Source: Calidithermus chliarophilus DSM 9957 (GTDB lineage: Bacteria; Deinococcota; Deinococci; Deinococcales; Thermaceae). Taken from it: a stretch of 32,485 nt of DNA. The stretch lies in assembly GCF_000430045.1 (NCBI RefSeq), contig NZ_KE387023.1:342253-374737 (forward strand). The letters run 5' to 3'. This document shows, in pieces, positions 1 through 7,989 of the stretch (position 1 is the first letter of the stretch; each line of letters starts with the position of its first letter). The notes below the pieces were generated by a model that did not search any database, was not told the origin of the DNA, and was given only the letters and a program-made list of their open reading frames with translations. Position numbers and translations under genes: made by a program.

Positions 1-2
1 GC

Positions 3-374
3 CGGGCCTGGGCCGGGCTCGCCCTGGCGGTGGGTGCCGGGGTCGTGACCCTGCTGTGGGTGCGCCCCACCGAGCGCCCCGCCAGCGAGCCGTGGGTGCT
101 GTGGTTCGCCGCGGCCACGGTGCTGCTGGGCTGGGCCGCGCTGCTGGTGTGGATGTGGCAGAAGCCGCTGTCGAAGGCCGACGACGGCCGTCCGCTCGAG
201 TACGAGCGCCTGCTGGGGGCGAGGGCGTTGGTGGCCCTCGCCACGCTGCTGTTGGTGTGGACCACCGGCTTCCTGCCGCTGCTGGCGCTGGGCTGGGTCG
301 GGATCTTCGGGGCGGTGGCCGCGGCCACCGCTCAGGCTTGGGTCAGCGGCCCTTCAGAGACGCATAAGCCCTGA
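3..374 (+). CDS. Small integral membrane protein, 5' end outside window
   Basis: The frame is open from the left edge, so this is the C-terminal part of a protein; a GTG at 30 is possible as a start but the frame continues upstream without a stop. The visible ~123 residues hold about four hydrophobic stretches: one at the edge, one around VLWFAAATVLLGWAALLVW, and a long one near the end that could be two helices. A short polar, charged loop (KPLSKADDGRPLEYERLLG) separates the pairs. No family was recognised and no catalytic motif is visible. It stops 16 nt before the topoisomerase gene and could share a transcript with it. Coding use (G/C third positions) agrees with the neighbours, so the gene is real; its function is unknown. 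Confidence 0.6.
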   Translation, partial: RAWAGLALAVGAGVVTLLWVRPTERPASEPWVLWFAAATVLLGWAALLVWMWQKPLSKADDGRPLEYERLLGARALVALATLLLVWTTGFLPLLALGWVGIFGAVAAATAQAWVSGPSETHKP

Positions 375-390
375 CGGACAGCATGTTCTC

Positions 391-1392
391 ATGCTCGGCC
401 GCACCGATGGCTTGCAGGAGCACTACTACCGGCGCGAGGGCGACGCGGCCGGGAGCTTCCGCTACTACCTCCCCGACGGCCACGAGCTGACCGACCCGGC
501 CGAGCTCGAGCGCATCGCCAAGCTCGCGGTCCCGCCCGGCTACACCGACGTCTACATCTCCCCCGACCCCGACGCCGAGCTCCAGGCCTTCGGGCGCGAC
601 AAGGCCGGGCGCCTGCAGTACCGCTACCACCCCGACTTCCTCCAGGCCAACAGCGAGGCCAAGTGGCAGCGCCTGGTGCGCTTCGCCCGCTGCCTGGGGC
701 CGCTACGGGCCGCCAGCGGCGCCGACCTGCGGCGCAGCGGCCTCGAGCCGCGCAAGGTGATGGCCCTCATGACCCGCCTACTCTACGTCGCGCGTTTCCG
801 CGTCGGCTCGGACGCCTACGCCCGGGCGCACAAGACCTACGGGCTGACCACCCTGCGCCACTCGCACGCCCGGGTCGAGGGCAACACCGTGGAGTTCCGC
901 TTCAAGGGCAAGCACGGCATCTGGCAGCACAAGCTCACCACCGACCAGACCATCGCCAAGAACGTGGCCCAGCTCAAGGAATTGCCCGGCCCCTGGCTGT
1001 TCCAAGCGCTCGTCGAGGGCGGCCGGGCCCGCATCCGGGCCCAGCAGCTCAACGCCTACATCCGCGAGGTGATGGGCCCCTTCACCGCCAAGGACTTCCG
1101 CACCTGGGGCGGCACCCTGCTGGCCGCGGAGTTCCTGGCCGACCAGGGCCCGCCCCAGAGCGACCGCCAGGCCCGCAAGACCCTGGTCGAGTGCGTCAAG
1201 CACGTGGCCGCCGACCTCGGCAACACCCCCGCGGTGGTGCGCGCGCACTACGTCTGCCCCAAAGTCTTCGACTTCTACCTCGAAGGCCGCGTCCTCGACG
1301 ACTTCGAACCCAGCGCCACCCGCCGCAAGGCCAGCGGCGAGGACGGCCTCAACCGCTCCGAACTCGCCCTCAAGCGGCTGCTCGAGGCGTGA
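391..1392 (+). CDS. DNA topoisomerase IB (poxvirus-like bacterial type)
   Basis: The 333-aa protein has the length and layout of bacterial topoisomerase IB, which relaxes supercoils through a 3'-phosphotyrosyl intermediate. Catalytic residues are readable by comparison with the vaccinia and Deinococcus enzymes: Arg137 in FRVGSDAYAR, Lys174 in FKGKHG, Arg237 in KDFRTWGG, Asn278 in LGNTP and the nucleophile Tyr287 in VRAHYV. Asn278 stands where the viral enzyme has His265, as remembered for the Deinococcus radiodurans enzyme. The N-terminal ~90 residues carry the small DNA-binding domain (PPGYTDVYISPDPDAELQA). No clear Shine-Dalgarno is seen before ATG 391; a short inverted repeat (AGCATG TTCT CATGCT, 380-395) covers the start codon. 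It ends just before a heptamer array and faces malQ. Confidence 0.93.
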   Translation: MLGRTDGLQEHYYRREGDAAGSFRYYLPDGHELTDPAELERIAKLAVPPGYTDVYISPDPDAELQAFGRDKAGRLQYRYHPDFLQANSEAKWQRLVRFARCLGPLRAASGADLRRSGLEPRKVMALMTRLLYVARFRVGSDAYARAHKTYGLTTLRHSHARVEGNTVEFRFKGKHGIWQHKLTTDQTIAKNVAQLKELPGPWLFQALVEGGRARIRAQQLNAYIREVMGPFTAKDFRTWGGTLLAAEFLADQGPPQSDRQARKTLVECVKHVAADLGNTPAVVRAHYVCPKVFDFYLEGRVLDDFEPSATRRKASGEDGLNRSELALKRLLEA

Positions 1393-1470
1393 GAATGAGC
1401 GAGCCGTCAGCCTGGGGCTTGTGGCTTGCGGTTCGCCCCTCCCCACCCACGTCGAGGGCCGGGGGCCAAG

Positions 1471-1600
1471 GCGTCTTGCGTCTTGCGTTTTGCGTACGAC
1501 GTACGACATGCGTTTTGCGTTTTGCGTTTTGCGTTTTGCGTTTCGCGTTTCGCGTTTCGCGTCTTGCGTCTCGCGTCTTGCGTTTAGCTATGGGCTATCG
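1471..1600. repeat. Heptanucleotide repeat array 1
   Basis: Three GCGTYTT units are followed by a short GTACGAC stretch. Then comes an uninterrupted run of eleven 7-bp units from 1510 to 1586 (GCGTTTT x4, GCGTTTC x3, GCGTCTT, GCGTCTC, GCGTCTT, GCGTTTA), ending with GCTATGG and GCTATCG. Two related words, GTGGCTT and GCGGTTC, sit at 1421-1434. It lies between the convergent 3' ends of the topoisomerase and malQ genes. Because 7 bp is not a multiple of three, the array produces open but meaningless frames. Confidence 0.9.
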
Positions 1601-1615
1601 GCGCCCCGCGTTCCG

Positions 1616-3115
1616 TCACCGCCCCGTCGCCACCGCCAACGCCTTCAGCCGTCCGGCGTGCTCGAGGGCGAGGTCTTCGGGGGAGTAACGCCACGACCAG
1701 TAGCCGCCCACCTTGCCGGGGTAGTTCATGCGGGAGTCGGTGTCCAGGCCGAAGACGTCCTGCAGCGGCACCACGGCCAGCTTGGCCGGGCTCTTGAAGG
1801 CCAGGGTGATGAGCGCCCAGGGCACGTCGGCGGGGGAGTCGAAGGTGATGTCGTTGTCCTGGAGGTAGGAGCGCATGAACTCCTTCTCCTCCTCGGGGGC
1901 GGTCTTGTACCAGCCTAACGTGGTGTCGTTGTCGTGGGTGCCGGTGTAGGTGATGACGTTGCCGCTTTCGGGGTAGTTGTGGGGGAGGAAGGGGTTGGTC
2001 TCGTCGGAGAAGGCGAACTGCAAGATCTTCATGCCGGGGAAGCCGAAGCCGTCGCGCAGGGCCTCGACCTCGGGGGTGATCACGCCCAGGTCCTCGGCGA
2101 TGATGGGCGCGTCGCCCAGCGCGGCGCGCACCGCCTGGAACAGCGCCTCGCCCGGGGCCTTCACCCACTGCCCGTTGACGGCGGTGTGGGCGTCGCCGGG
2201 GATCTCCCAGTAGGCCTCGAAGCCGCGGAAGTGGTCGATGCGCACCAGGTCGCAGGTCTCGAGGCTCTGCCGGATGCGGGCGATCCACCAGCCGAAGCCC
2301 TCGGCCTGCATCACGTCCCATCGGTAGAGCGGGTTGCCCCACAGTTGCCCGGTCTCGCTGAAGTAGTCGGGCGGGACCCCCGCCACCACGCTCGGGGTGC
2401 CGTCGGGGTTGAGGTAGAAGTAGTGCGGGTTGGCCCACACGTCGCTGGAGTCGTAGGCCACGAAGATGGGCATGTCCCCGATGATGCGGATGCCCTTCTG
2501 CGCGGCGTAGGCCCGCAGCTCGGCCCAGGAGGCGTAGAAGAGCCACTGGGTCCACGCGTGCATCCCCACCTCCTCGGCCAGCTCGAGGCGCGCGGCCTCG
2601 AGCGCCTGCGGCTCCCGGCGGACGAGCTCGGGGCTCCACTCGTTCCAGGGCTTGCCGCCGAACTTGTTTTTCAGCGCCATGAACAGCGCGTAGTCGGCCA
2701 GCCAGCCCGCTTCCTTCTGCTCGAAAGCGGCAAAAGCGCTCTTGTCGGCCTCACCGGCCCGGGCCACGAAGCCCGCGTAGGCCCGGCGCAGCAGCGGCCA
2801 GCGGGTGTCGTAGAGCCAGCCGTAATCGACCTTGTGGGCGGGGTAGGCCGGGGGGTCTTCGGGCTCGAGCCAGCCCTTGGCGATGAGCAGCTCGGGGTCG
2901 ATGAGGTAGGGGTTGCCGGCGAAGGCCGAGAAGGACTGGTAGGGCGAGTCGCCGTAGCTCGTAGGCCCCAGCGGCAGCACCTGCCACCACCGCGCCCCCG
3001 TGCCCGCCAGCCAGTCGATGAAATTGCGAGCCTCCTGGCCCAGCGCGCCGATCCCCCAACGGCCAGGGAAGCTGGTAGGGTGGAGCAATATCCCGAAGCT
3101 GCGTTGTAAGTCCAT
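1616..3115 (-). CDS. malQ: 4-alpha-glucanotransferase (amylomaltase, GH77)
   Basis: The 499-aa protein is a full-length GH77 amylomaltase, which transfers maltodextrin segments between alpha-1,4-glucans and is cytoplasmic. The (beta/alpha)8 catalytic motifs are complete: nucleophile Asp294 in VRIDHFRG, acid/base Glu341 in IIAEDLG, and the third carboxylate in GTHDND (residues 392-397). The numbering is one off the remembered Thermus aquaticus enzyme (Asp293/Glu340). The N-terminal motif GILLHPTSFPG and WWQVLPLGPT are also typical. The start at 3115 is preceded by a TATGCT box six nt upstream and no Shine-Dalgarno, suggesting a leaderless mRNA. It shares 14 bp at its start with the branching enzyme gene at 23.4 kb; both act on glycogen or maltodextrin. 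It is monocistronic in this view. Confidence 0.96.
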   Translation of the reverse strand: MDLQRSFGILLHPTSFPGRWGIGALGQEARNFIDWLAGTGARWWQVLPLGPTSYGDSPYQSFSAFAGNPYLIDPELLIAKGWLEPEDPPAYPAHKVDYGWLYDTRWPLLRRAYAGFVARAGEADKSAFAAFEQKEAGWLADYALFMALKNKFGGKPWNEWSPELVRREPQALEAARLELAEEVGMHAWTQWLFYASWAELRAYAAQKGIRIIGDMPIFVAYDSSDVWANPHYFYLNPDGTPSVVAGVPPDYFSETGQLWGNPLYRWDVMQAEGFGWWIARIRQSLETCDLVRIDHFRGFEAYWEIPGDAHTAVNGQWVKAPGEALFQAVRAALGDAPIIAEDLGVITPEVEALRDGFGFPGMKILQFAFSDETNPFLPHNYPESGNVITYTGTHDNDTTLGWYKTAPEEEKEFMRSYLQDNDITFDSPADVPWALITLAFKSPAKLAVVPLQDVFGLDTDSRMNYPGKVGGYWSWRYSPEDLALEHAGRLKALAVATGR

Positions 3116-3121
3116 AGCCCC

Positions 3122-3127
3122 AGCATA
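3122..3127 (-). promoter_or_regulatory. Putative -10 box of leaderless malQ
   Basis: On the minus strand TATGCT lies 6 nt before the ATG at 3115, the spacing expected when transcription begins at the start codon. No convincing -35 box was identified. The 14 bp CATAGCCCCAGCAT (3113-3126, plus-strand reading) recur exactly at the start of the branching enzyme gene. Confidence 0.5.
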
Positions 3128-3304
3128 CCGGGTACGGTGGAAGCGTTTCTATAGCCTCGCCCAGAACGGACGCACCCCCACCGCGACGGCCGGGGTCGAT
3201 GCCGTGCCATCGCGGGACAGGCCCCCAGGCATCGGATATTTCCCAGCAAGCCACCCCGGGCCGAACGGGTTGCGCGAGGGGCATTTCGTTCATCCCGCCC
3301 GGAC

Positions 3305-3414
3305 GCCCAATTTGGAGGGGTGAACGGGCAAAATCGAACCGATCCCTGGTGAAGCCAATACCCGTCGTTTCTTTATCCAGACCGGATTGAACCCCTTCTC
3401 CACCCAAATTGGGC
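3305..3414. repeat. Inverted repeat in the long intergenic region
   Basis: GCCCAATTTGG at 3305-3315 is repeated inverted as CCAAATTGGGC at 3404-3414, with partly matching flanks (AGGGGT on one side, a related ACCCC stretch on the other). The 88 bp between hold no open gene that looks real. It could be a decayed MITE or a long-range RNA hairpin. The rest of 3116-3870 holds a promoter candidate, a hairpin next to the ribosome-binding site and otherwise nothing recognised; base composition is visibly more AT-rich than the genes. Confidence 0.45.
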
Positions 3415-3474
3415 CCCCGTTCGGAATACAGGATTAGGATTTTATAAAATATGGATGAGAACCAGGCAAAAAAT

Positions 3475-3483
3475 GCTATAATC
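3475..3483 (+). promoter_or_regulatory. Extended -10 promoter candidate upstream of the surface lipoprotein
   Basis: TGCTATAAT is a perfect TATAAT with an upstream TG in an AT-rich stretch. The -35 position (about 3455-3460, GATGAG) does not match consensus, which is tolerable for extended -10 promoters. Transcription from here would give a leader of roughly 380 nt before the ATG at 3871. Confidence 0.45.
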
Positions 3484-3834
3484 CTTGTGGTCGGGATAAT
3501 TGACGTTCGTATCGGCGGGCAAGGGAGTCCGGCTGTAGGCGTATTGGTCGTGGCATCTGTATAAAACCCAGCGAAGTCTAGTTGCCTACCAGGGAAGGAA
3601 GAAAGGGGGGACGGCGGGGCATTGTGACCCAATAGGCACACGCAACCCTCGGTGGTTGAGAACAGTCTTTCCCAATAGGAATGGCTGTATTCCGTAGATT
3701 TGTCGAAAAAATGGGAGATAGAGGCATTTGCGCTGCGCTGGAGGACGATTAGCTCGGCTCGAGGCAGCATGCGAGGGTATTAACACGGCATTGTGGCGGC
3801 ATGCCTGCCGGTCGTAACCCGGAACCTGTGCGGG

Positions 3835-3855
3835 GCAGGCCGATCAGGGGCCTGC
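3835..3855 (+). promoter_or_regulatory. Hairpin just upstream of the lipoprotein ribosome-binding site
   Basis: GCAGGCC (3835-3841) and GGCCTGC (3849-3855) form a perfect 7-bp stem with a 7-nt loop, ending 5 nt before the Shine-Dalgarno GAGGT (3861-3865), which is 5 nt from ATG 3871. A second small hairpin (CGGCA, TGCC loop, TGCCG) lies around 3797-3810. Such placement can modulate translation initiation; no known riboswitch class was recognised. Confidence 0.4.
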
Positions 3856-3870
3856 AAACCGAGGTAACCC

Positions 3871-6800
3871 ATGAATTCACTCGCCAAAGCCTGGCTTTTG
3901 CTGGTGCTGGTGGCTCTTCTCGCGGCGTGCGCCAAGAACGCGCCCAAAGCTACACAACCCGTCAACAACCCCAACGCGGCAGGCTTATCCGTGCCCATCG
4001 CGAGCTTCGTCATAAAGCCCAACCCTCCCAGCGGGGTCAATTTCACGCTCGAGGGCTGCAGGAACAACGGGGACATAACCTTCCCCCCCTCCGGGCCGTT
4101 CGTCTGTCCCGACGCCGCCTACACCACCGGCAACCTCGGGAAGGGCTGGAACGAACTCGACCTCGTACCCCACCGCGTCACCATCGACGCGGGGAACTCC
4201 GCCCCGGCCTCCAGCACCTACACGTTCGTCGTGGTCCTCGACGCCAAGAACGGCGGCCACCCCGGCTACGACGTCCTGTCCGAACCGACCCTCAACGCCG
4301 CGCTCTCCAACGCGGCGTGTTCCGCGGCCGTCGTCAGCGACGAAGGGATCGCCAACCCGGGGCTCGGGGGCATAGACGAGTCCCGCTACCGCCTGGTGAC
4401 CATTACCAACCAGCCGAAGAACACGACGTGCGTCTACGATTACTACGGCCGTCTGGCCCTGGGCTCCCACCTGTTCCCCGGCTCCTCCCTGCACGCCAAC
4501 TTGGCCCTGGTCGATCGGGACAAAAACGGGCAGCCCCTGAGCCCTCTCCAGATCACCACCCAGGGCATCGGCGCCAGGGACGTCTCGATCCCGGTCAAGG
4601 AGATCTTGCCCCAGGAACTCGACAAGACCATGGCGGGCTCGCAGGGCCAGGATCACATATGGGACCTCACCAAGGAGCCTAGCCCCGCCACCGTCAGCTT
4701 CGGCAACACCTGCGACGCCAACGAGCCCACGGCCAAGCAGGTCCAGATCAAGATCACCTGGGAACGCAAGCCGGCGACTTTGGGCAACATCACCGTCATC
4801 ACCAAGGTGTACGCCACCAACCCGGCCGCCCGGGTCATCACCGTACAGGTGAGCGACCAGATCCGTTCCGGCACCAGCGTGCTGGACACCGCAACAGGGT
4901 CAGCCGTGGACGTACCGGCCAACACCACCAACTACCTGGTACTGACCCACACCCTCACCGTCCCCAGCGGAACCTCCAACCTCAACGACGTCGCGACGGC
5001 GACCTACATCGACAAGATCACGGGGGTCCCCGTACCGGGCCAGACCACCGCCACCGCCACCGCCGACATCTCATTGGCCGCGCCCACCAACAGCACCGCC
5101 ACCATCTCCGACTCCGAGAGCATCACCGGCGCCGGGCTCACCTTCTCCGCCGACGCCTTCTCCGGCGCCTCGGGAAGCTTCGCGGGCTATACCGCCGGAA
5201 CCCCGACGACCGGCCCGGTCGTCTGGAACTCCAACACCCAGCCGGGGAGCGCGTCGGTGGTGTTCGACAAGCGGGTGTACGTGACCACCGCCACCTCCAC
5301 CAGCGGCAGCCTCTCCGACACCGCCACCCTCACCGCTTCCCACGGCTTCACCACCAGCGCCAACGCCAACATCAACGTCTCGGCCGACGTGCGGGTGAGC
5401 CTCACCATCAACAAGACGATCCCCAACGTGCTGCAAGCGGGCGAGACCCAGACCTTTAACTTCGCCGTTAAGGACTCCAACGGCGTGGTGGTCGATTCGC
5501 CGTCCATCACCTTCGGGCCCGGCGAAACCACCAAGTCGGCGACGGTGGGCAACCTGGCCCCCGGGAGCTACACGGTCTCCGAGACCACCGCCTCGGGCTG
5601 GGCCCCCCAGGGCGACCAGTCCGTGGGCATCAACCCCGTGTCCGGCGACCTCAGCACCTGCTCCGGCAAGGTCACGTTCAACAACCAGCTCCAACCGGCG
5701 CTCGCCAAGGCCAAGAAGGTCACGGTCCCCGCGGGCAACGAGGGCGATTGGGAGATGATCCTCACCGGCCCCGGCACCCCGGCGGGCGGGGAGAAGGTCA
5801 AGACCAACGCCAGCGGCGACGCGACGTTCACCACCGTGCTGCAGGAGGGCTCCTACACCATCACCGAGACCCTGAAAACCGGCTTCGACCAGACCGGCAC
5901 CAGCGGCGACTGCAGCTTCAGCGTGAAGTACCCGGCCGACGGCGGTAGGGTGTTCAGCTGCACCATCACCAACACCCAGCGCGGCAAGATCATCGTCAAG
6001 AAGGTGACCGACCCCAGCGGCAGCGCGCAGAGCTTCGAGTTCACCCCGAGCTACAACGGCGGGGCGAAATTCAGCCTGGGCGACGGCCAGTCCAACGACA
6101 GCGGCCTGCTGGCTCCCGGCACCTACTCGGTGAGCGAGGCCGTGCCGGCGGGTTGGGACCTCACCAGCGCGACCTGCGACGACGGCAGCGCGGTAGACGC
6201 CATCGGCCTGGGCGCGGGCGAGACCGTCACCTGCACCTTCAAGAACACCCAGCGCGGGCACCTCATCGTGGATAAGGTGACCGCGCCCGCGGGCGACCCG
6301 CAGAGCTTCAACTTCACCACCGGCGGCAGCGGCTACAGCGGCTTCAGCCTGACCGACGCGGCCGCCCCCAACGACCAGGAGCTCAAGCCGGGGACCTACT
6401 CGGTGACCGAAACCGTGCCCGCAGGTTGGGCTCTGACCAGCGCCACCTGCGACAACGGCAATCCGGTGAGCGCTATCGTGCTGGGCGCGGGCCAGACCGT
6501 CAAGTGCACCTTCACCAACACCAAAAACGCCACCATCATCGTCAAGAAGGTGATGGTAGGCGGCACGGGCTCGTTCAGCTTCAGCGGCACCCCCTCCGGC
6601 TCCATCAACACCAACGGCGGCACCCTCTCGGCCAGCGTGGCCCCCGGGGAGTACGTCTCCACCGAGACCGTGCCCGCGGGTTGGGACCTCACCGGCGTGG
6701 TCTGTGACGACGCCAACAGCACCGGCGATGCAGCGGCGGCCAAGGCCACCTTCAGGGCCGAGGCCGGCGAGACGGTGACCTGCACCTTCACCAACACCAA

Positions 6801-7920
6801 GCGCGGCAGCATCACCGTCGTCAAGAACACCGTGGGCGGGAACGGGACCTTCAACTACACGAGCAACTTCGGGGTCAGCGCCCTGACGACCGTGGGCGGG
6901 ACCGCCAGCCAGACCGCTACCAACCTCGTCCCCGGCTCCTACAGCATCAGCGAGAGTGACCCGGCGCCCGCCTTCGACTTCACCAGCCTGCAGTGCACCG
7001 ACCCCAGCGGCGGCACCACCATCCAGGGCCGCACCGCGTCCATCGACCTCGCCCCGGGTGAGAACGTCAAGTGCACCTACACCAACACCGCTCGAGGCAA
7101 GATCCTCGTCAAGAAGATCACCAAGCCCGCCGGGGCGTCGACGAGCTTCACCTTCAACACCAGCGGGGCTGGCTACAGCGGCTTCTCGCTGGCGGACGGC
7201 CAGACCAACGACTCCGGCTACCTGGTGCCCGGGACTTACACCGCCAAAGAACTGGTGCCGCTGGGTTGGGTGCTCACCGGGATCGGCGGCTCCACCGACC
7301 CCAACACCCCCTACAACTGCACCGTCACCGGCAGCGGCGGTAGCAGCGGCGTCGGCGACCTGAACACCCAGACCGTCACCGTCTCCCTCAAGCCCGGCGA
7401 CGTCGTGACCTGCGTGTTCGAGAACACGGGCCAGGGCGTGACCCGCACCCAGGGCTTCTGGGCCACGCACCCGCAGCTCGCCAACATCGCCTGGTTCGGC
7501 GGAACGGCGTTCGGGCACACGTTCCCCGGCGTGGCGTCGGCCGTCGGTGATGCCCTGCTGTGCGCGCGTCCGATCGACACGCTGGGCAAGCTGATGGGCG
7601 GCTTCTGGAGCGACATCTCCAAAAAGACCACCAACGCCAAGCGCTCCTCGCTCGACCAGGCCAGGATGCAGCTCCTGCAGCAGTTGCTGGCGGCGGAGTT
7701 GAACGCCTCGGCCTTCGGCAGCGTGCCCAGCACGGGAAGCTTCGCGGCGTGGGAGAGCGCCTACTGCGGCACTGACCAGAACGCCATCCAGACCGCCCAG
7801 CAGCAGGCCGCCTCCTTCAACAGCGCAGGCGATAGCGGCACCTTCACGCCCGGAACCTCGGCCGACAGCAAGACCGCGAGGTCGATAGCCGACCGGGCTT
7901 TCTGGGACACCCTCCCGTAG
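3871..7920 (+). CDS. Large surface lipoprotein with seven Cna-B/SpaA-like repeats
   Basis: The 1349-aa protein begins with a lipoprotein signal peptide (lipobox LLAAC, Cys20), so it is probably lipid-anchored and exported. Residues ~50-400 are beta-rich with no recognised family; part (~270-400) resembles DUF11-like adhesin modules. Seven prealbumin-fold repeats follow, starting near residues 509, 608, 704, 795, 886, 978 and 1075. Each has a Lys in the first strand (IIVKKV type), a Glu in the central motif (YSVSEAVPAGW type) and an Asn in the last strand (CTFKNT type), the K-E-N pattern of intramolecular isopeptide domains; most also have a Cys pair. The C-terminus (1190-1349) is a module opening TQGFWATHP, often found after such repeats. 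The start is set by GAGGT 5 nt upstream. The likely role is cell-surface structure or adhesion. No LPXTG sorting signal is present. Confidence 0.85.
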   Translation: MNSLAKAWLLLVLVALLAACAKNAPKATQPVNNPNAAGLSVPIASFVIKPNPPSGVNFTLEGCRNNGDITFPPSGPFVCPDAAYTTGNLGKGWNELDLVPHRVTIDAGNSAPASSTYTFVVVLDAKNGGHPGYDVLSEPTLNAALSNAACSAAVVSDEGIANPGLGGIDESRYRLVTITNQPKNTTCVYDYYGRLALGSHLFPGSSLHANLALVDRDKNGQPLSPLQITTQGIGARDVSIPVKEILPQELDKTMAGSQGQDHIWDLTKEPSPATVSFGNTCDANEPTAKQVQIKITWERKPATLGNITVITKVYATNPAARVITVQVSDQIRSGTSVLDTATGSAVDVPANTTNYLVLTHTLTVPSGTSNLNDVATATYIDKITGVPVPGQTTATATADISLAAPTNSTATISDSESITGAGLTFSADAFSGASGSFAGYTAGTPTTGPVVWNSNTQPGSASVVFDKRVYVTTATSTSGSLSDTATLTASHGFTTSANANINVSADVRVSLTINKTIPNVLQAGETQTFNFAVKDSNGVVVDSPSITFGPGETTKSATVGNLAPGSYTVSETTASGWAPQGDQSVGINPVSGDLSTCSGKVTFNNQLQPALAKAKKVTVPAGNEGDWEMILTGPGTPAGGEKVKTNASGDATFTTVLQEGSYTITETLKTGFDQTGTSGDCSFSVKYPADGGRVFSCTITNTQRGKIIVKKVTDPSGSAQSFEFTPSYNGGAKFSLGDGQSNDSGLLAPGTYSVSEAVPAGWDLTSATCDDGSAVDAIGLGAGETVTCTFKNTQRGHLIVDKVTAPAGDPQSFNFTTGGSGYSGFSLTDAAAPNDQELKPGTYSVTETVPAGWALTSATCDNGNPVSAIVLGAGQTVKCTFTNTKNATIIVKKVMVGGTGSFSFSGTPSGSINTNGGTLSASVAPGEYVSTETVPAGWDLTGVVCDDANSTGDAAAAKATFRAEAGETVTCTFTNTKRGSITVVKNTVGGNGTFNYTSNFGVSALTTVGGTASQTATNLVPGSYSISESDPAPAFDFTSLQCTDPSGGTTIQGRTASIDLAPGENVKCTYTNTARGKILVKKITKPAGASTSFTFNTSGAGYSGFSLADGQTNDSGYLVPGTYTAKELVPLGWVLTGIGGSTDPNTPYNCTVTGSGGSSGVGDLNTQTVTVSLKPGDVVTCVFENTGQGVTRTQGFWATHPQLANIAWFGGTAFGHTFPGVASAVGDALLCARPIDTLGKLMGGFWSDISKKTTNAKRSSLDQARMQLLQQLLAAELNASAFGSVPSTGSFAAWESAYCGTDQNAIQTAQQQAASFNSAGDSGTFTPGTSADSKTARSIADRAFWDTLP

Positions 7921-7947
7921 CGCATCGGCGGTATTACGGCTCCAAGC

Positions 7948-7983
7948 GGGCGGAGGGCCCGGCACGTGCCGGGCCCTCCGCCC
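7948..7983. terminator. Perfect bidirectional terminator palindrome
   Basis: Two 18-nt arms (7948-7965 and 7966-7983) are exact reverse complements centred on CACGTG, giving a very stable GC-rich stem between two convergent genes whose stop codons are 7920 and 7990. The T-tract is short on both sides (CCCTTGCCCT on plus), so it may act mainly as a transcript end or RNA-stability barrier. Confidence 0.75.
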
Positions 7984-7989
7984 TTGCCC

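Noticed and set aside
1421-1918. Open frames reading through heptamer arrays (FCVLRFAFCVL-type peptides), also at 14091 and 14.0 kb
   Set aside because: Three 7-bp units encode a fixed 7-residue repeat in any frame, so these are products of the repeat, not genes.
3780-3870. A riboswitch (c-di-GMP type was considered) upstream of the surface lipoprotein
   Set aside because: The hairpins do not carry the conserved bases of that class; only a generic structured leader can be supported.
5071-7965. A 964-aa open frame on the minus strand inside the surface lipoprotein gene
   Set aside because: It is the mirror of a high-GC repetitive gene; it is Gly/Val/Ala/Arg-rich without any domain, while the plus frame has signal peptide, repeats and ribosome-binding site.
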